Shown: in pieces, positions 56,593 to 64,000 of the stretch | Position numbering within the stretch: position 1 is the first letter of the stretch | How the letters are laid out: every line of letters begins with the position of its first letter | From: Actinokineospora pegani | Lineage (GTDB): Bacteria > Actinomycetota > Actinomycetes > Mycobacteriales > Pseudonocardiaceae | Assembly (NCBI RefSeq): GCF_009745975.1 | Contig: NZ_WHOL01000098.1 | Span: 186,001-250,000, forward strand | Direction of reading: 5' to 3' | DNA: 64,000 nucleotides | Translations under genes and position numbers: made by a program | The notes under the pieces: generated by a model | What the model saw: only the letters and a program-made list of their open reading frames with translations | What the model was told of the DNA's origin: nothing | The model's database searches: none

Positions 56593-57060
56593 GTGCGCAT
56601 CCTCCGAGCCGTCATCGGCCTACTCATCGCCGTGCCACTGGTCCTGGCCGGGTTCACCATCTCCGAGCGGGCGTTCGGCCAGTCGGCCGTGGGCACCGAG
56701 ATCAGCGCCCGCGGCACGGCGACGGTCGTGTCCTGCACGTCCGACGGGTTCATCGACGGGTTCGTCGTCGGCTCGAACGAGGTGTGCGAACTGGCCGTCG
56801 AGTGGGACGACGGGCGGACCGGGACGGCGACGAGCGAGCACTCGAGGTTCGTCCAGGGCGAGGTGGACGTGCCCGCCGTCGAACGGCAGGTCGTCGTGTC
56901 GAAGGGCAACACCGAGCCGAGCGTCTACCCCGCCGACGACGAGCCGTCCGCGGTGGGCGCGTACGCCTCACTGGTCGGCCTGTGCCTGCTCGCGGCGATC
57001 GTCCTGCTTGTCGCCTTCCGGGCTCCGGCGAAATCGAGGGAACCGGGGCAGAGGGGTTAA
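56593..57060 (+). CDS. Small membrane protein, possibly DUF6346-like
   Basis: 155 aa. TM1 at the N-terminus (LRAVIGLLIAVPLVLAGFTI), a beta-rich extracytoplasmic domain (about 30-125) with 'ARGTATVVSCTSDGFIDGFVVGSNEVCELAVEWDDGRTGTAT', containing two Cys that may form a disulfide, then TM2 (YASLVGLCLLAAIVLLVAF) and a short basic tail. I associate this layout with DUF6346-type proteins beside YbaB/EspC-like gene clusters, at low certainty. It is the first gene of a four-gene plus-strand module. Confidence 0.65.
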   Translation: MRILRAVIGLLIAVPLVLAGFTISERAFGQSAVGTEISARGTATVVSCTSDGFIDGFVVGSNEVCELAVEWDDGRTGTATSEHSRFVQGEVDVPAVERQVVVSKGNTEPSVYPADDEPSAVGAYASLVGLCLLAAIVLLVAFRAPAKSREPGQRG

Positions 57061-57094
57061 CGTCCGACGTGACGGAAGCGATCGAGAGGGACCC

Positions 57095-57520
57095 ATGACT
57101 TCGCCGCACCCCGACCCCGACAGCCAGCTCGCCGCACTGCACGCGCAGATCGACGCCAAGCTGGTCCAGGCCGACCAGTTGCAGGCCGTCAGCGAGCAGC
57201 TGCGGGTGGCCGAGAGCAGCCGCGACGGCTCGGTGACGGTCACGGTGGACTCCACCGGCAACGTCGTCGACCTGGTGCTCACCGACGCCGCGCAGGCCAA
57301 GCGCCCGGAGGAGAACGCCGCCATGGTGCTGGCCACCCTGCGCGCGGCGCAGGCCCGGCTCTCGGAGCGGATGCGGGAGGCGCTGACCCCGTTGCTCGGG
57401 GCGGAGTCGGAGACGATGGGGATGCTCATGTCCGGCTACGAGGGCCGCTTCGGCACGCCCCCGCCGCCGCCCGCGCGGGACTACGACGCGGCCTTCGACG
57501 ACGACGACTGGCGCCGCTGA
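57095..57520 (+). CDS. YbaB/EbfC-like DNA-binding protein
   Basis: 141 aa. The YbaB core is a helix-strand-strand-strand-helix ('QIDAKLVQADQLQAVSEQLRVAESSRDGSVTVTVDSTGNVVDLVLTDAA', then the long helix 'ENAAMVLATLRAAQARLSERMREAL'), with an acidic Pro-rich tail. YbaB-type proteins bind DNA, and diverged copies like this one are repeatedly found next to EspC/WXG100 genes in actinobacteria. GAGAGGGAC precedes ATG 57095. It sits 34 bp after the membrane protein gene and 19 bp before the EspC-like gene. Confidence 0.82.
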   Translation: MTSPHPDPDSQLAALHAQIDAKLVQADQLQAVSEQLRVAESSRDGSVTVTVDSTGNVVDLVLTDAAQAKRPEENAAMVLATLRAAQARLSERMREALTPLLGAESETMGMLMSGYEGRFGTPPPPPARDYDAAFDDDDWRR

Positions 57521-57539
57521 GCGCGGGGAGGAGCACGAC

Positions 57540-57866
57540 ATGCCGGACGGGTACGGCGTCCACACCGACGCCATGCGCGCGCACGCTGGCAGGCTCGACG
57601 GGATCAAGACCCAGGTCGGCACGGCGCTGGACGCGGCTGGGCAGGCCTCGCTCAACGGCACCGACGCCTACGGCATCCTGTGCAGCCCGGTGCTGACACC
57701 GCTGATGGGCGCCATCGAGGTGCTGGGGATGGGCGCGATCGGCGCCTCGCAGGTGACGGTCGGCGCGACGGCGGAGGGGGTGCGCGGCATGGCCGCCGCC
57801 TACGACAAGGCCGAGGAAGTCGCCACCGACATGTTCAACGGGATCGCGGAAGGACTGGGGCGATGA
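57540..57866 (+). CDS. EspC-like type VII secretion target
   Basis: 108 aa small helical hairpin protein beginning MPDGYGVHTDAMRAHAGRLDGI and ending 'AAAYDKAEEVATDMFNGIAEGLGR', in the style of the ESX secretion-associated EspC/YxaA family. The Y-D-K-A-E-E near the C-terminus resembles the Y-x3-D/E export signal (Y-D-K-A-E). It has no Trp-X-Gly. GGGAGGAG precedes the ATG. Its stop overlaps the next ATG (ATGA), so it and the larger partner are made together, as expected for a heterodimer. Confidence 0.8.
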   Translation: MPDGYGVHTDAMRAHAGRLDGIKTQVGTALDAAGQASLNGTDAYGILCSPVLTPLMGAIEVLGMGAIGASQVTVGATAEGVRGMAAAYDKAEEVATDMFNGIAEGLGR

Positions 57867-58726
57867 CCAACCCGCTCGTCGCCGAGGTCAAGCCGCTCAC
57901 CAGCCCCGAGGACGGCATCGCCGTCTACGACTTCGCCGTGGACGCGGGCCGGGCCATCAGCAACGGCGACTGGCTCGAGGCCGGGATCGACATGGGGGCG
58001 GCGGGCCTGGACGCGCTGGCCTTCGTCGCCGACCCGTTCGGCACCCTGCTGTCCTCGGCGTTCGCCTGGGCCATGGAGCACGTCGACCCGCTGCCGGAGA
58101 TGCTCAACAAGCTCGCGGGCAACCCCGACGTCGTCCAGGCCAACGCCACGACCTGGGGCAACGTGGCCAACGCGCTGCGCACCGCCGGGTCGGAGATGAC
58201 CACGATCGTCACCGAGGACTGCGCCGAGTGGACCGGCCCGGCGGTCTGGACCTACCAGCCGGTGGCCCTCGGCGAGGCCAAGCTGATCGAGGCCGCCGCC
58301 GTGGCCGCCGACGCGGTGGGCGCGGCCGTGTCCGGCGCGGGCATCGCGGTGTCGGTCGTGCGCACCACCGTCCGCGACCTGATCGCCGACGCCATGGCCG
58401 ACATCGTCGTGTGGCTGGGCAAGGCCGTCCTGGCCACCGTGGTGACCGTCGGCCTGGCCACCCCGGCCCTGGTCGCCGACGTGATCCGGATCGTGGCCAA
58501 GTGGTCGAACAGGGTCGCCGACTGGCTCAAGAAGATCGTCGACACCATGAAGAAGCTCTCCGACCTGGTCAAGAAGGTCAAGCCGGTCCTGGAGAAGGTC
58601 AAGGACACCATGGAGCCGATCCAGAAGGCGGCCGCCGCCCGCTCGCTGAGCCTGGGCCAGAAGGTCACCCGCAACACCGCCGTCACCGGCGGCACCTACG
58701 ACGACCAGGCCTACGCGACCCAGTAG
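57863..58726 (+). CDS. WXG/ESX-associated larger partner protein
   Basis: 287 aa. The N-terminal half (about 1-150) is helical with 'AISNGDWLEAGIDMGAAGLDAL' and 'TTWGNVANALRTAGSEM', which contains a possible W-G pair of the WXG hairpin. A hydrophobic segment follows (about 195-225, 'VVWLGKAVLATVVTVGLATPALVADVI'), then an amphipathic Lys-rich helix (SNRVADWLKKIVDTMKKLSDLVKKVKPVLEKVKDTM). No enzyme domain or toxin motif is visible, unlike polymorphic toxins in similar positions. It may be a secreted structural or pore-like component. A terminator follows. Confidence 0.72.
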   Translation: MTNPLVAEVKPLTSPEDGIAVYDFAVDAGRAISNGDWLEAGIDMGAAGLDALAFVADPFGTLLSSAFAWAMEHVDPLPEMLNKLAGNPDVVQANATTWGNVANALRTAGSEMTTIVTEDCAEWTGPAVWTYQPVALGEAKLIEAAAVAADAVGAAVSGAGIAVSVVRTTVRDLIADAMADIVVWLGKAVLATVVTVGLATPALVADVIRIVAKWSNRVADWLKKIVDTMKKLSDLVKKVKPVLEKVKDTMEPIQKAAAARSLSLGQKVTRNTAVTGGTYDDQAYATQ

Positions 58727-58740
58727 TCGCCGGTCCCGTC

Positions 58741-58774
58741 CCCGAGCCGTCCCCGGACCCGGGGGCGGCTCGGG
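58741..58774. terminator. Terminator between the T7S-like module and wbbL
   Basis: A stem of about 16 bp with an interruption (58741-58749 with 58766-58774, and 58751-58756 with 58759-58764), 14 bp past the stop. It is placed to serve both convergent genes. Confidence 0.7.
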
Positions 58775-58801
58775 TCGTCGAGCGGGCCACGCGTGTCCGG
58801 C

Positions 58802-59668
58802 TCAGCGGGACTGGATCTTCAACCGGGCCGTCAGCCCCGCCTTCACCGCGGCCCTGACCGGCGCCCACCGCGCGCCCTGGTGGCGGTCGGCGATGTAGCG
58901 GTAGGCCGAGTCGTGGTGCGCGGCGAGCATCGCCGTCGACGCCTTGGCCGTCGAGACCCCCTGGATGTGCATCACCACGGCGGTGGGGACGTAGACGTTC
59001 TGCCAGCCCGCGTTGCCCAGCCGCTCCCCTAGGTCGACGTCCTCGAAGTACATGAAGTAGCGCGGGTCGAACCCGTCCACCGAGTCGAACGCCTCCCGCC
59101 GGAACAACTGGCAGGACCCCGACAGCCACCCCGCGACCCGCTCGGACACATCGGTCGCGGACTGCTTGTACGCCGTGGTCCACGGGTTCGACGGCCACAC
59201 CTTGCCCAACACCCCGTGCCCGATCCCCTTGCCCAACGAGGGGACCTCCCGCGCCGACGGGTACACCACCCCGTCCCGCTCGGTGATCAGCGGCCCGAAC
59301 GCCCCCCCGCGCGGCCACCGCCCCGCGGCCGCGAGGAGCTCGTCGAGCGACCCGGGCCCCCACTCGAGGTCGGGATTGGCCACGACCACCCAGCCGAACT
59401 CCGCCCCCAACTCGGCGATCCCCCGGTTGGCCCCGCCGCCGTAGCCCAGGTTGCCCCCGGTCCGCACCAGGTCCACGTGCTCGTGCGCCTCGGCCGCGGC
59501 CTCGGGAGCCCCGTCGGTGGACCCGTTGTCGGCGAGGATGACGCGCGGCGAACGGGTGGTCGCCCCGGCCAGGGTGCCGATGAAGTTCTCCAGCGTCTCA
59601 CCGGGCGAATAGGTCACGGTCACCACGGCCAGCTCGTCGCCATAGCGGGTCTCACCAGAGGCAGTCAC
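58802..59668 (-). CDS. wbbL: Rhamnosyltransferase, WbbL type
   Basis: 288 aa from GTG 59668. GT2 enzyme that in mycobacteria adds L-rhamnose to decaprenyl-PP-GlcNAc to form the linker joining arabinogalactan to peptidoglycan. Conserved segments match that enzyme: 'AVVTVTYSPGETLENFIGTLAGAT', 'LADNGSTDGAPEAA', 'NLGYGGGANRGIAELG', 'VVVANPDLEWGPGSLDELLAAAGRWPRGGAFGPLI', 'YPSAREVPSLGKGIGHGVLG', 'NPWTTAYK', 'GWLSGSCQLFRREAFDSVDGFDPRYFMYFEDVDLGERLG'. Its substrate is supplied by the rmlD product at the right end. Position also matches mycobacteria. Confidence 0.93.
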   Translation of the reverse strand: MTASGETRYGDELAVVTVTYSPGETLENFIGTLAGATTRSPRVILADNGSTDGAPEAAAEAHEHVDLVRTGGNLGYGGGANRGIAELGAEFGWVVVANPDLEWGPGSLDELLAAAGRWPRGGAFGPLITERDGVVYPSAREVPSLGKGIGHGVLGKVWPSNPWTTAYKQSATDVSERVAGWLSGSCQLFRREAFDSVDGFDPRYFMYFEDVDLGERLGNAGWQNVYVPTAVVMHIQGVSTAKASTAMLAAHHDSAYRYIADRHQGARWAPVRAAVKAGLTARLKIQSR

Positions 59669-59742
59669 GGCAGACCATTCTGCCGGCGTCGCACACCCGC
59701 CCTGTCCTTGCCCTCGCAGCCCGGCGCGACGATCCCCGTCTC

Positions 59743-60900
59743 TCAGCGCCGACGACGATGCCGGACGACGGCGTGCCCGTAGGCGACCCGGTGCCCCTCC
59801 GCGCACTGCCCCCAGCTGAACTCCTTCGCCCGCCGCTGCGCCGCCGCGGCCAGGTCCGCGCGCCGCGCCCCGTCGTCGAGCAGCTCCCCCACCGCCGCCC
59901 CGATGTCGCCCGCGTCCACCCCGCAGTAGGCCACCGCGTCGCCGCCGACCTCGGGCAGCGACAGCCGCCGGGTGGTCAGCACGCTGGCCCCGCACGCCAT
60001 CGCCTCCAACACCGGCAGCCCGAAGCCCTCGCCGAGCGACGGGTAGGCCACCAGCGCCGCCCCGCCGAGGAAGCCCGCCAGGTGCTCGAACGGCAGGTAC
60101 CCGGCACGGATCACCCGCACCCGGTGCGGCACCGAGTCCAGCGCCCGCTCCACCTGCCGGTCCCACCCGGGCTGCCCGGCCAGCACCAGCGTCGGCGGCT
60201 CCGGCCTGCCCTGGCAGGCGGCGGCGAACCCGCGGATCAGGGCGGGCACGTTCTTGCGCGGCTCCAGGGCGCCGAGGAAGGCCACGTAGTCGCCGTCGTC
60301 GAGGCCGATCTCGGCGCGGGCGGCGGCGACCTCGGCCTGCGTGGGCGGGTGGAAGCGGTCGACGTCCACGCCGTGCTGGATCACCGCGAGCTGCCCGGGG
60401 TTGGCGCCCGCGACCCGGGACAGCTCGGTGGCGGTGGCGACGCTGGGGACCACGCACAGGCTGGCCCGGACCAGCGAGGTGCGGGTCCAGGCGCGGAAGA
60501 AGCGGGCCTTGATCGAGTGGTGCAGGACCGGGTCGGTGAAGAACGTGGCGTCGTGCAGGGTCACCACCGAGGCGGCCTGCGCGGCCAGCGGCAGCGTGTA
60601 GTGCGGGGAGTGCAGGACGTCGACGCCGAGCCTGCGGACCAGCCGGGGCAGGGTGGTCTGCTCCCAGGTCAGGCGCGCGGTGCGGGTGGACACCGACTCC
60701 GAGGTGGGCACGACCCGAGCCCGCGGCGCCAGCGCGGCGTACAGCCCGGCGTCCCGCGGCTGGCAGACGACGCTCAGCGCCCCTCCGTCGGCGGCCCCGT
60801 CCGCGGCGAGCGCCGCGACGAGCGAGTCGACGTACCGGCCGACCCCGCCCCGGTCGGCGGGAACGGCGGTCGCGTCGATCAGCACGCGGGGGTCGGCCAC
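59743..60900 (-). CDS. GT4 glycosyltransferase
   Basis: 385 aa from GTG 60900 (ADPRVLIDATAVPADRGGVGRYVDSLV). The acceptor domain has 'LHSPHYTLPLAAQAASVVTLHDATFF' and the donor domain 'YVAFLGALEPRKNVPALIRGFAAA', 'VIRAGYLPFEHLAGFLGGAALVAYPSLGEGFGLPVLEAMACG' (E-x7-E) and 'SLPEVGGDA', as in mannosyl- and rhamnosyltransferases of the GT4 family. Donor and acceptor are not determined. It lies 74 bp upstream of wbbL on the same strand, probably one transcription unit. Confidence 0.9.
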   Translation of the reverse strand: MADPRVLIDATAVPADRGGVGRYVDSLVAALAADGAADGGALSVVCQPRDAGLYAALAPRARVVPTSESVSTRTARLTWEQTTLPRLVRRLGVDVLHSPHYTLPLAAQAASVVTLHDATFFTDPVLHHSIKARFFRAWTRTSLVRASLCVVPSVATATELSRVAGANPGQLAVIQHGVDVDRFHPPTQAEVAAARAEIGLDDGDYVAFLGALEPRKNVPALIRGFAAACQGRPEPPTLVLAGQPGWDRQVERALDSVPHRVRVIRAGYLPFEHLAGFLGGAALVAYPSLGEGFGLPVLEAMACGASVLTTRRLSLPEVGGDAVAYCGVDAGDIGAAVGELLDDGARRADLAAAAQRRAKEFSWGQCAEGHRVAYGHAVVRHRRRR

Positions 60901-61317
60901 CGACCAAGAGTACGACGCTGCCTTTTGCTGATGCCCACGAACGCGTGAACTTCCACCACGACCGGGTCCACCCCCTTCACGCGCCCCTCCCCCGCCCCGA
61001 GACCGCGGCACCCCAGACGATCTCATCACCAAGATCAAAACCAACCGGGCCCACCGGGCCACCACACCCACGACGAGGTTCACCCAGACGCAGCACCCAC
61101 CCGACTCGACGACCCGCACCCAGACGAAGACGACAACACCAGTCGCGCAGTCACCTCGTCCAGACCAGCAGGGCCCGCGCACCGCAACCAGGCTCAACCT
61201 GCCTTGGCAGCGCACACTCCAGGTGCGACCACCCACCGACTCCACGCGAAGGCAACGGCACAGCCACTCAGGCCCCGCGCGACACACCCACAAAGTCACC
61301 ACGCGCCACGACCAGGC
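60901..61317. other. C/A-rich gap with a decayed duplicate of the next gene's 3' end
   Basis: 417 bp between two GT4 genes on the minus strand. At about 61188-61252 the sequence resembles the 3' end of the downstream-facing GT4 gene (61310-61375): on the minus strand both read G-A-G-T-C-G-G-T-G...GCACCTGG...AAGGC-GGTTGAGCCTGGT with about 124 bp offset. The rest of the gap is C/A-rich on the plus strand and shows no gene or promoter that I can support. Confidence 0.6.
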
Positions 61318-62445
61318 TCAACCAGCCTTCGCCGCGTGCAGCCCCAGGTGCAACCGCCACACCGACTCAGCAGCATGCGCCCACGTGAACGTCGCGGCAC
61401 GGGCCCGTCCCCGGTCCACCATCGCCGCCGCCCGCTCAGGCGACCCGATCACCGAGACGAGCACCCTGGCCAGGTCCGCCGAGTCCCCCCGCACCGCCGA
61501 CTCGCCCGCCCCACCCGCCACCTCGACCAGCGCCGGGGCGTCGGAGTGCACGACCGGCACGCCCGCCGCCATCGCCTCGAGGACCGGCAGGCCGAACCCC
61601 TCGGCCCGGCTCGGGGCGGCCAGCACCGTCGCCCGGTGCAGGACGACCGACAGCTCGGCGTCGGTGAGCTGGCCCAAGGCCCGCAGCCGACCGGGCGGCA
61701 GGCCGTGCTGGGCGGCCAGCGCGCGCAGGTCCACCCCGCCCCAGCCCATCGGGCCGACGGTCACCAGGGGCAGGTCGGGCGCCTCCGGGCCCGCCATCGC
61801 CGCGATCAGCACGTCGAGGCCCTTGCGCGGCTCGACGGTCCCGACCGCCAGCACGTAGGCCGAGGGCAGCTTCAGCTCGCGCACCACCCGCTCCACCACG
61901 TCCTCCGGCGGCGCGGTGCGCAGCACGTCCGGCACCCCGTGCCCGACGACGTGCACCTGGGCCGGGCCGGGGGCGTGCTCGGCCAGCTCGGCGGCGACGG
62001 AGTCGGTGGGGACCACGAGCGCGTCGGCCCGTTGGGCCGCTCGCCGGATCACCGCCCGGTGCCAGGCCGCGCCGCGCGGCGTCAGCGTCTCGGGGTGGGT
62101 GAAGGGCACGGTGTCGTGCACCGTCACCACCAGCACCTTCCCCCGGCGCGGGGTGGCGGGCGCCAGCGGCGTCGGGGCGTGCACGGTGTCGCCCCCCGGC
62201 CACAGCGGCAGCCCGTACTCCCAGGCCAGCGTCAGCGCGCGGCGCGGCAGCGACAGGGCCCGCGCGGCGCCGAGCCCGGACACCCGGGCGGGCTCCGGGT
62301 CCCGGTGGCGGGCGGCCACACCGGTGACCGACCACCCCTGCGGCGCGGTCCCGGCCAACGCCGAGGCCAGCTCCCGCGTGTAGCGGCCGGTCCCCCCGGG
62401 GACGGGCGCGAGCAACTGCTCGGTGAGCACGACGAGCTCAGGCAC
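61318..62445 (-). CDS. GT4 glycosyltransferase (mannosyltransferase-like)
   Basis: 375 aa from GTG 62445. The N-terminal domain starts 'PELVVLTEQLLAPVPGGTGRYTRELASAL' and contains 'VTVHDTVPFTHPETL'; the donor domain has 'YVLAVGTVEPRKGLDVLIAAMAG', 'LRALGQLTDAELSVVLHRATVLAAPSRAEGFGLPVLEAMAAGVPVV' with the E-x7-E motif, and the tail 'FTWAHAAESVWRLHLGLHAAKAG', common to actinobacterial GT4 enzymes beside rmlD. It is divergent from the GT2 gene across about 60 bp. Its 3' end has a decayed copy downstream. Confidence 0.9.
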   Translation of the reverse strand: MPELVVLTEQLLAPVPGGTGRYTRELASALAGTAPQGWSVTGVAARHRDPEPARVSGLGAARALSLPRRALTLAWEYGLPLWPGGDTVHAPTPLAPATPRRGKVLVVTVHDTVPFTHPETLTPRGAAWHRAVIRRAAQRADALVVPTDSVAAELAEHAPGPAQVHVVGHGVPDVLRTAPPEDVVERVVRELKLPSAYVLAVGTVEPRKGLDVLIAAMAGPEAPDLPLVTVGPMGWGGVDLRALAAQHGLPPGRLRALGQLTDAELSVVLHRATVLAAPSRAEGFGLPVLEAMAAGVPVVHSDAPALVEVAGGAGESAVRGDSADLARVLVSVIGSPERAAAMVDRGRARAATFTWAHAAESVWRLHLGLHAAKAG

Positions 62446-62505
62446 GGCCTCACCCTTTCACGACGGGCTCGACCTGGGAACGAGGGCGCGCGCTACGGTT
62501 CGTCC

Positions 62506-63414
62506 GTGCGCACGACGGTGGTGGTGGTGACCTGGCGGGGCCGCGGGCACCTGGCCGACTGCCTGACGGCCCTGGCGGCGCAAACCCGTCCACACAGGAC
62601 GGTCGTGGTGGACAACGCCTCCACCGACGGCAGCGCCGCCATCGCCGCCTCGTTCGCCGACGTCGAGGTGGTCCGCCTCCAGCGCAACCAGGGGTACGCG
62701 GGCGCCCTCGCGGCCGTCGAGCCCACCGTGACCACGGAGTTCACCGCCTGGCTCAACGACGACGCGGTCCCGGCCACCGGCTGGCTCGCCGCCCTGGAGG
62801 ACGCCATGGCCCCAGCCGTCGGCGCCGCCAGCGCCCTCCTGCGCCGCCCGGACGGCACGGTCCAGTCGACGGGCGTCGGCCTGACCTCCCGCGGCTACGG
62901 CTTCGACCTGACCACGGCCCCGGTCTTCGGCTTCTGCGGCGGCGCGGCCCTGGTCCGCACGTCGGCTCTGTCGCAGGCAGGCGGGACCCCCGCCGACTTC
63001 TTCTGCTACTACGAGGACACCGACGTCTCCTGGCGGCTGCGCCTCGCGGGCTGGGACATCGTGTCCGTGCCGGAGGCCGAGGTCCTGCACGCCCACGGCG
63101 CGACCTCGCGGCTGGGCTCGCGGCGGTTCCACCGCTGGAACGAGCGCAACCGGCTGGTCATGCTGCTGCGCTGCGCACCGCTGCGGGTGGCGTTCGCCGA
63201 GCTGGCCCGCTTCCTCGTCACCACGGTGACAGCCCTGGTCAGACGCCCCGAGGGGGCCAACTTCCGCCCGGGTCTGCGGCTGCGGGTCCTCGCCGAGGTC
63301 GTGCTCCGCCTCCCCCGCGCCCTGGCCGCCCGCCGGCGCGGCGACCGCCGCGCCGACCTCTGGCGCACCTGGGCGGGCACGCGCCCGCAGGGGCAGGCTC
63401 AGGCGGGCCGGTAG
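62506..63414 (+). CDS. GT2 glycosyltransferase (rhamnosyltransferase-like)
   Basis: 302 aa from GTG 62506. Motifs: 'VVVVTWRGRGHLADCLTALAAQ', 'VVDNASTDGSAAIAASF', 'QRNQGYAGALAAVEPTVTTEFTAWLNDDAVPATGWLAALED' (D-D metal site), 'FGFCGGAALVRTSAL' and 'FFCYYEDTDVSWRLRLAGW' (E-D). The C-terminal third is basic with an amphipathic stretch, suggesting membrane attachment. It ends inside the convergent rmlD gene (16-bp overlap). Most likely it extends a rhamnose- or galactose-containing envelope glycan. Confidence 0.9.
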   Translation: MRTTVVVVTWRGRGHLADCLTALAAQTRPHRTVVVDNASTDGSAAIAASFADVEVVRLQRNQGYAGALAAVEPTVTTEFTAWLNDDAVPATGWLAALEDAMAPAVGAASALLRRPDGTVQSTGVGLTSRGYGFDLTTAPVFGFCGGAALVRTSALSQAGGTPADFFCYYEDTDVSWRLRLAGWDIVSVPEAEVLHAHGATSRLGSRRFHRWNERNRLVMLLRCAPLRVAFAELARFLVTTVTALVRRPEGANFRPGLRLRVLAEVVLRLPRALAARRRGDRRADLWRTWAGTRPQGQAQAGR

Positions 63415-64000
63415 GCGGCGGCGTCCTCGGCGAAGGCGGCCGACAGGGCCTCGCGCCAGGGGCGCAGCGGGGGCAGGCCGGCCTCCGCCCACGCCCGCCC
63501 CGACAGCACCGAGTACGCGGGCCGGGCGGCAGGCGTCGGGTAGTCCGCCGTCGTGCACGGGGAGACCCGGGCGGGGTCCGCGCCGAGCTCCTCGAAGACG
63601 GCCCTGGCGAAACCGCACCAGGTCGTCTCCCCCGCGCCGGTGGCGTGCAGGACGCGCGCGGCCGGGCCCCGGCCCGCGGTGGCGCGGGCGGCGAGTTCGA
63701 CGAGACCGGCGGCCAGGTCCCTGGTCCAGGTGGGCGCGCCGCGCTGGTCGTCCACCACGGACAACCGGTCGCGGGTGGACTCGAGGCGGGCCATGGTCTT
63801 GACGAAGTTGGCGCCGTGGGCGCCGTAGACCCAGGCGGTGCGCACGATCCAGGAGCGGGCGCCGGAGCGCAGGACGGCCTGCTCCCCGGCCAGCTTCGTC
63901 GCCCCGTAGACCGACTTCGGGCCGGTCTCGTCGTCGACCTCGTAGGGCCGGTCGGCGTCGCCGGGGAAGACGTAGTCGGTGGAGACGTGGATCAGCGGCA
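63399..64000 (-). CDS. rmlD: dTDP-4-dehydrorhamnose reductase, C-terminal part
   Basis: The 5' end lies beyond the window; about 200 codons are visible. The short-chain reductase core is seen: 'PLIHVSTDYVFPGD' and the catalytic Y-x3-K in 'SVYGATKLAGEQAVL', then 'SWIVRTAWVYGAHGANFVKTMARL' and 'VVDDQRGAPTWTRDLAAGLVEL', the standard RmlD substrate-binding segments. It makes dTDP-L-rhamnose, the donor for WbbL-type enzymes encoded alongside. Position next to wbbL is as in mycobacteria. Confidence 0.93.
   Translation of the reverse strand, partial: PLIHVSTDYVFPGDADRPYEVDDETGPKSVYGATKLAGEQAVLRSGARSWIVRTAWVYGAHGANFVKTMARLESTRDRLSVVDDQRGAPTWTRDLAAGLVELAARATAGRGPAARVLHATGAGETTWCGFARAVFEELGADPARVSPCTTADYPTPAARPAYSVLSGRAWAEAGLPPLRPWREALSAAFAEDAAAYRPA

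Overview
The window is about 64 kb of very high-GC actinobacterial chromosome. Gene content and order closely follow the mycobacterial block running from whiB1 through pdtaS, rshA/sigH, aroA, secA1, mtrAB-lpqB, sahH, manA, whiB2 and fbiAB to wbbL/rmlD (Rv3219-Rv3266 in M. tuberculosis, from memory). Frequent GTG starts, GTGA/ATGA 4-nt gene overlaps, WhiB proteins, mycothiol-type RshA/SigH, the MtrAB-LpqB cassette, F420 biosynthesis and a WbbL-type rhamnosyltransferase point to a mycolic-lineage relative. The many differences from mycobacteria suggest Pseudonocardiales; this is inference, no search was run.

Layout. 1-4.7 kb: end of a diacylglycerol-kinase-like gene, whiB1 with a CRP-like box, the PdtaS-type histidine kinase, a biotinyl-domain protein, the tiny ribosomal protein bL37, and the redox pair sigH-rshA with a consensus SigR/SigH autoregulatory promoter, then ybaK. 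4.9-9.6 kb: rsgA-aroA, an SRAP protein coupled to a small hydrolase, and a LolA-fold lipoprotein. 9.9-15.4 kb: pruA, a DUF6912-like protein, a wax-ester-synthase-like protein, rlmB, a mini-HAD and an Rv3235/DUF6459-like protein followed by decayed copies of its own 3' end. 15.9-26.4 kb: secA, hpf, comF, lpqB-mtrB-mtrA, a VOC protein and tmk. 26.6-35.9 kb: sahH, an 803-aa membrane hydrolase-like protein, an IS3-type remnant, a GlmL-like ATPase coupled to a small phosphatase, an APC permease and a CDF transporter. 36-52.8 kb: mannose metabolism (manA, SIS protein, Trm112-like, manB, later manC), DUF3499, a zincin-like protein, a giant membrane glycosyltransferase, whiB2, an M50 protease and the fbiA-fbiB-nudix-gntR operon. 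52.9-64 kb: a glycan region with six glycosyltransferase domains in five genes plus rmlD, interrupted by a small type VII secretion-like module (YbaB-like, EspC-like and a larger protein).

How it fits together: the region combines envelope building (GDP-mannose, dTDP-rhamnose, rhamnosyl linker, Sec export, MtrAB control) with stress sensing (WhiB1, WhiB2, SigH/RshA, HPF).

The most unusual structure seen is a ~190-bp palindromic repeat present twice (about 4711-4903 and 40990-41187), each time between two convergent genes. Its arm substitutions keep pairing as G-U if the minus strand is transcribed. Also notable are two examples of decayed 3'-end duplications downstream of intact genes, and strongly strand-skewed G-rich or C-rich islands centred mostly on convergent gene junctions. 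No tRNA, rRNA, CRISPR array or replication origin was seen.
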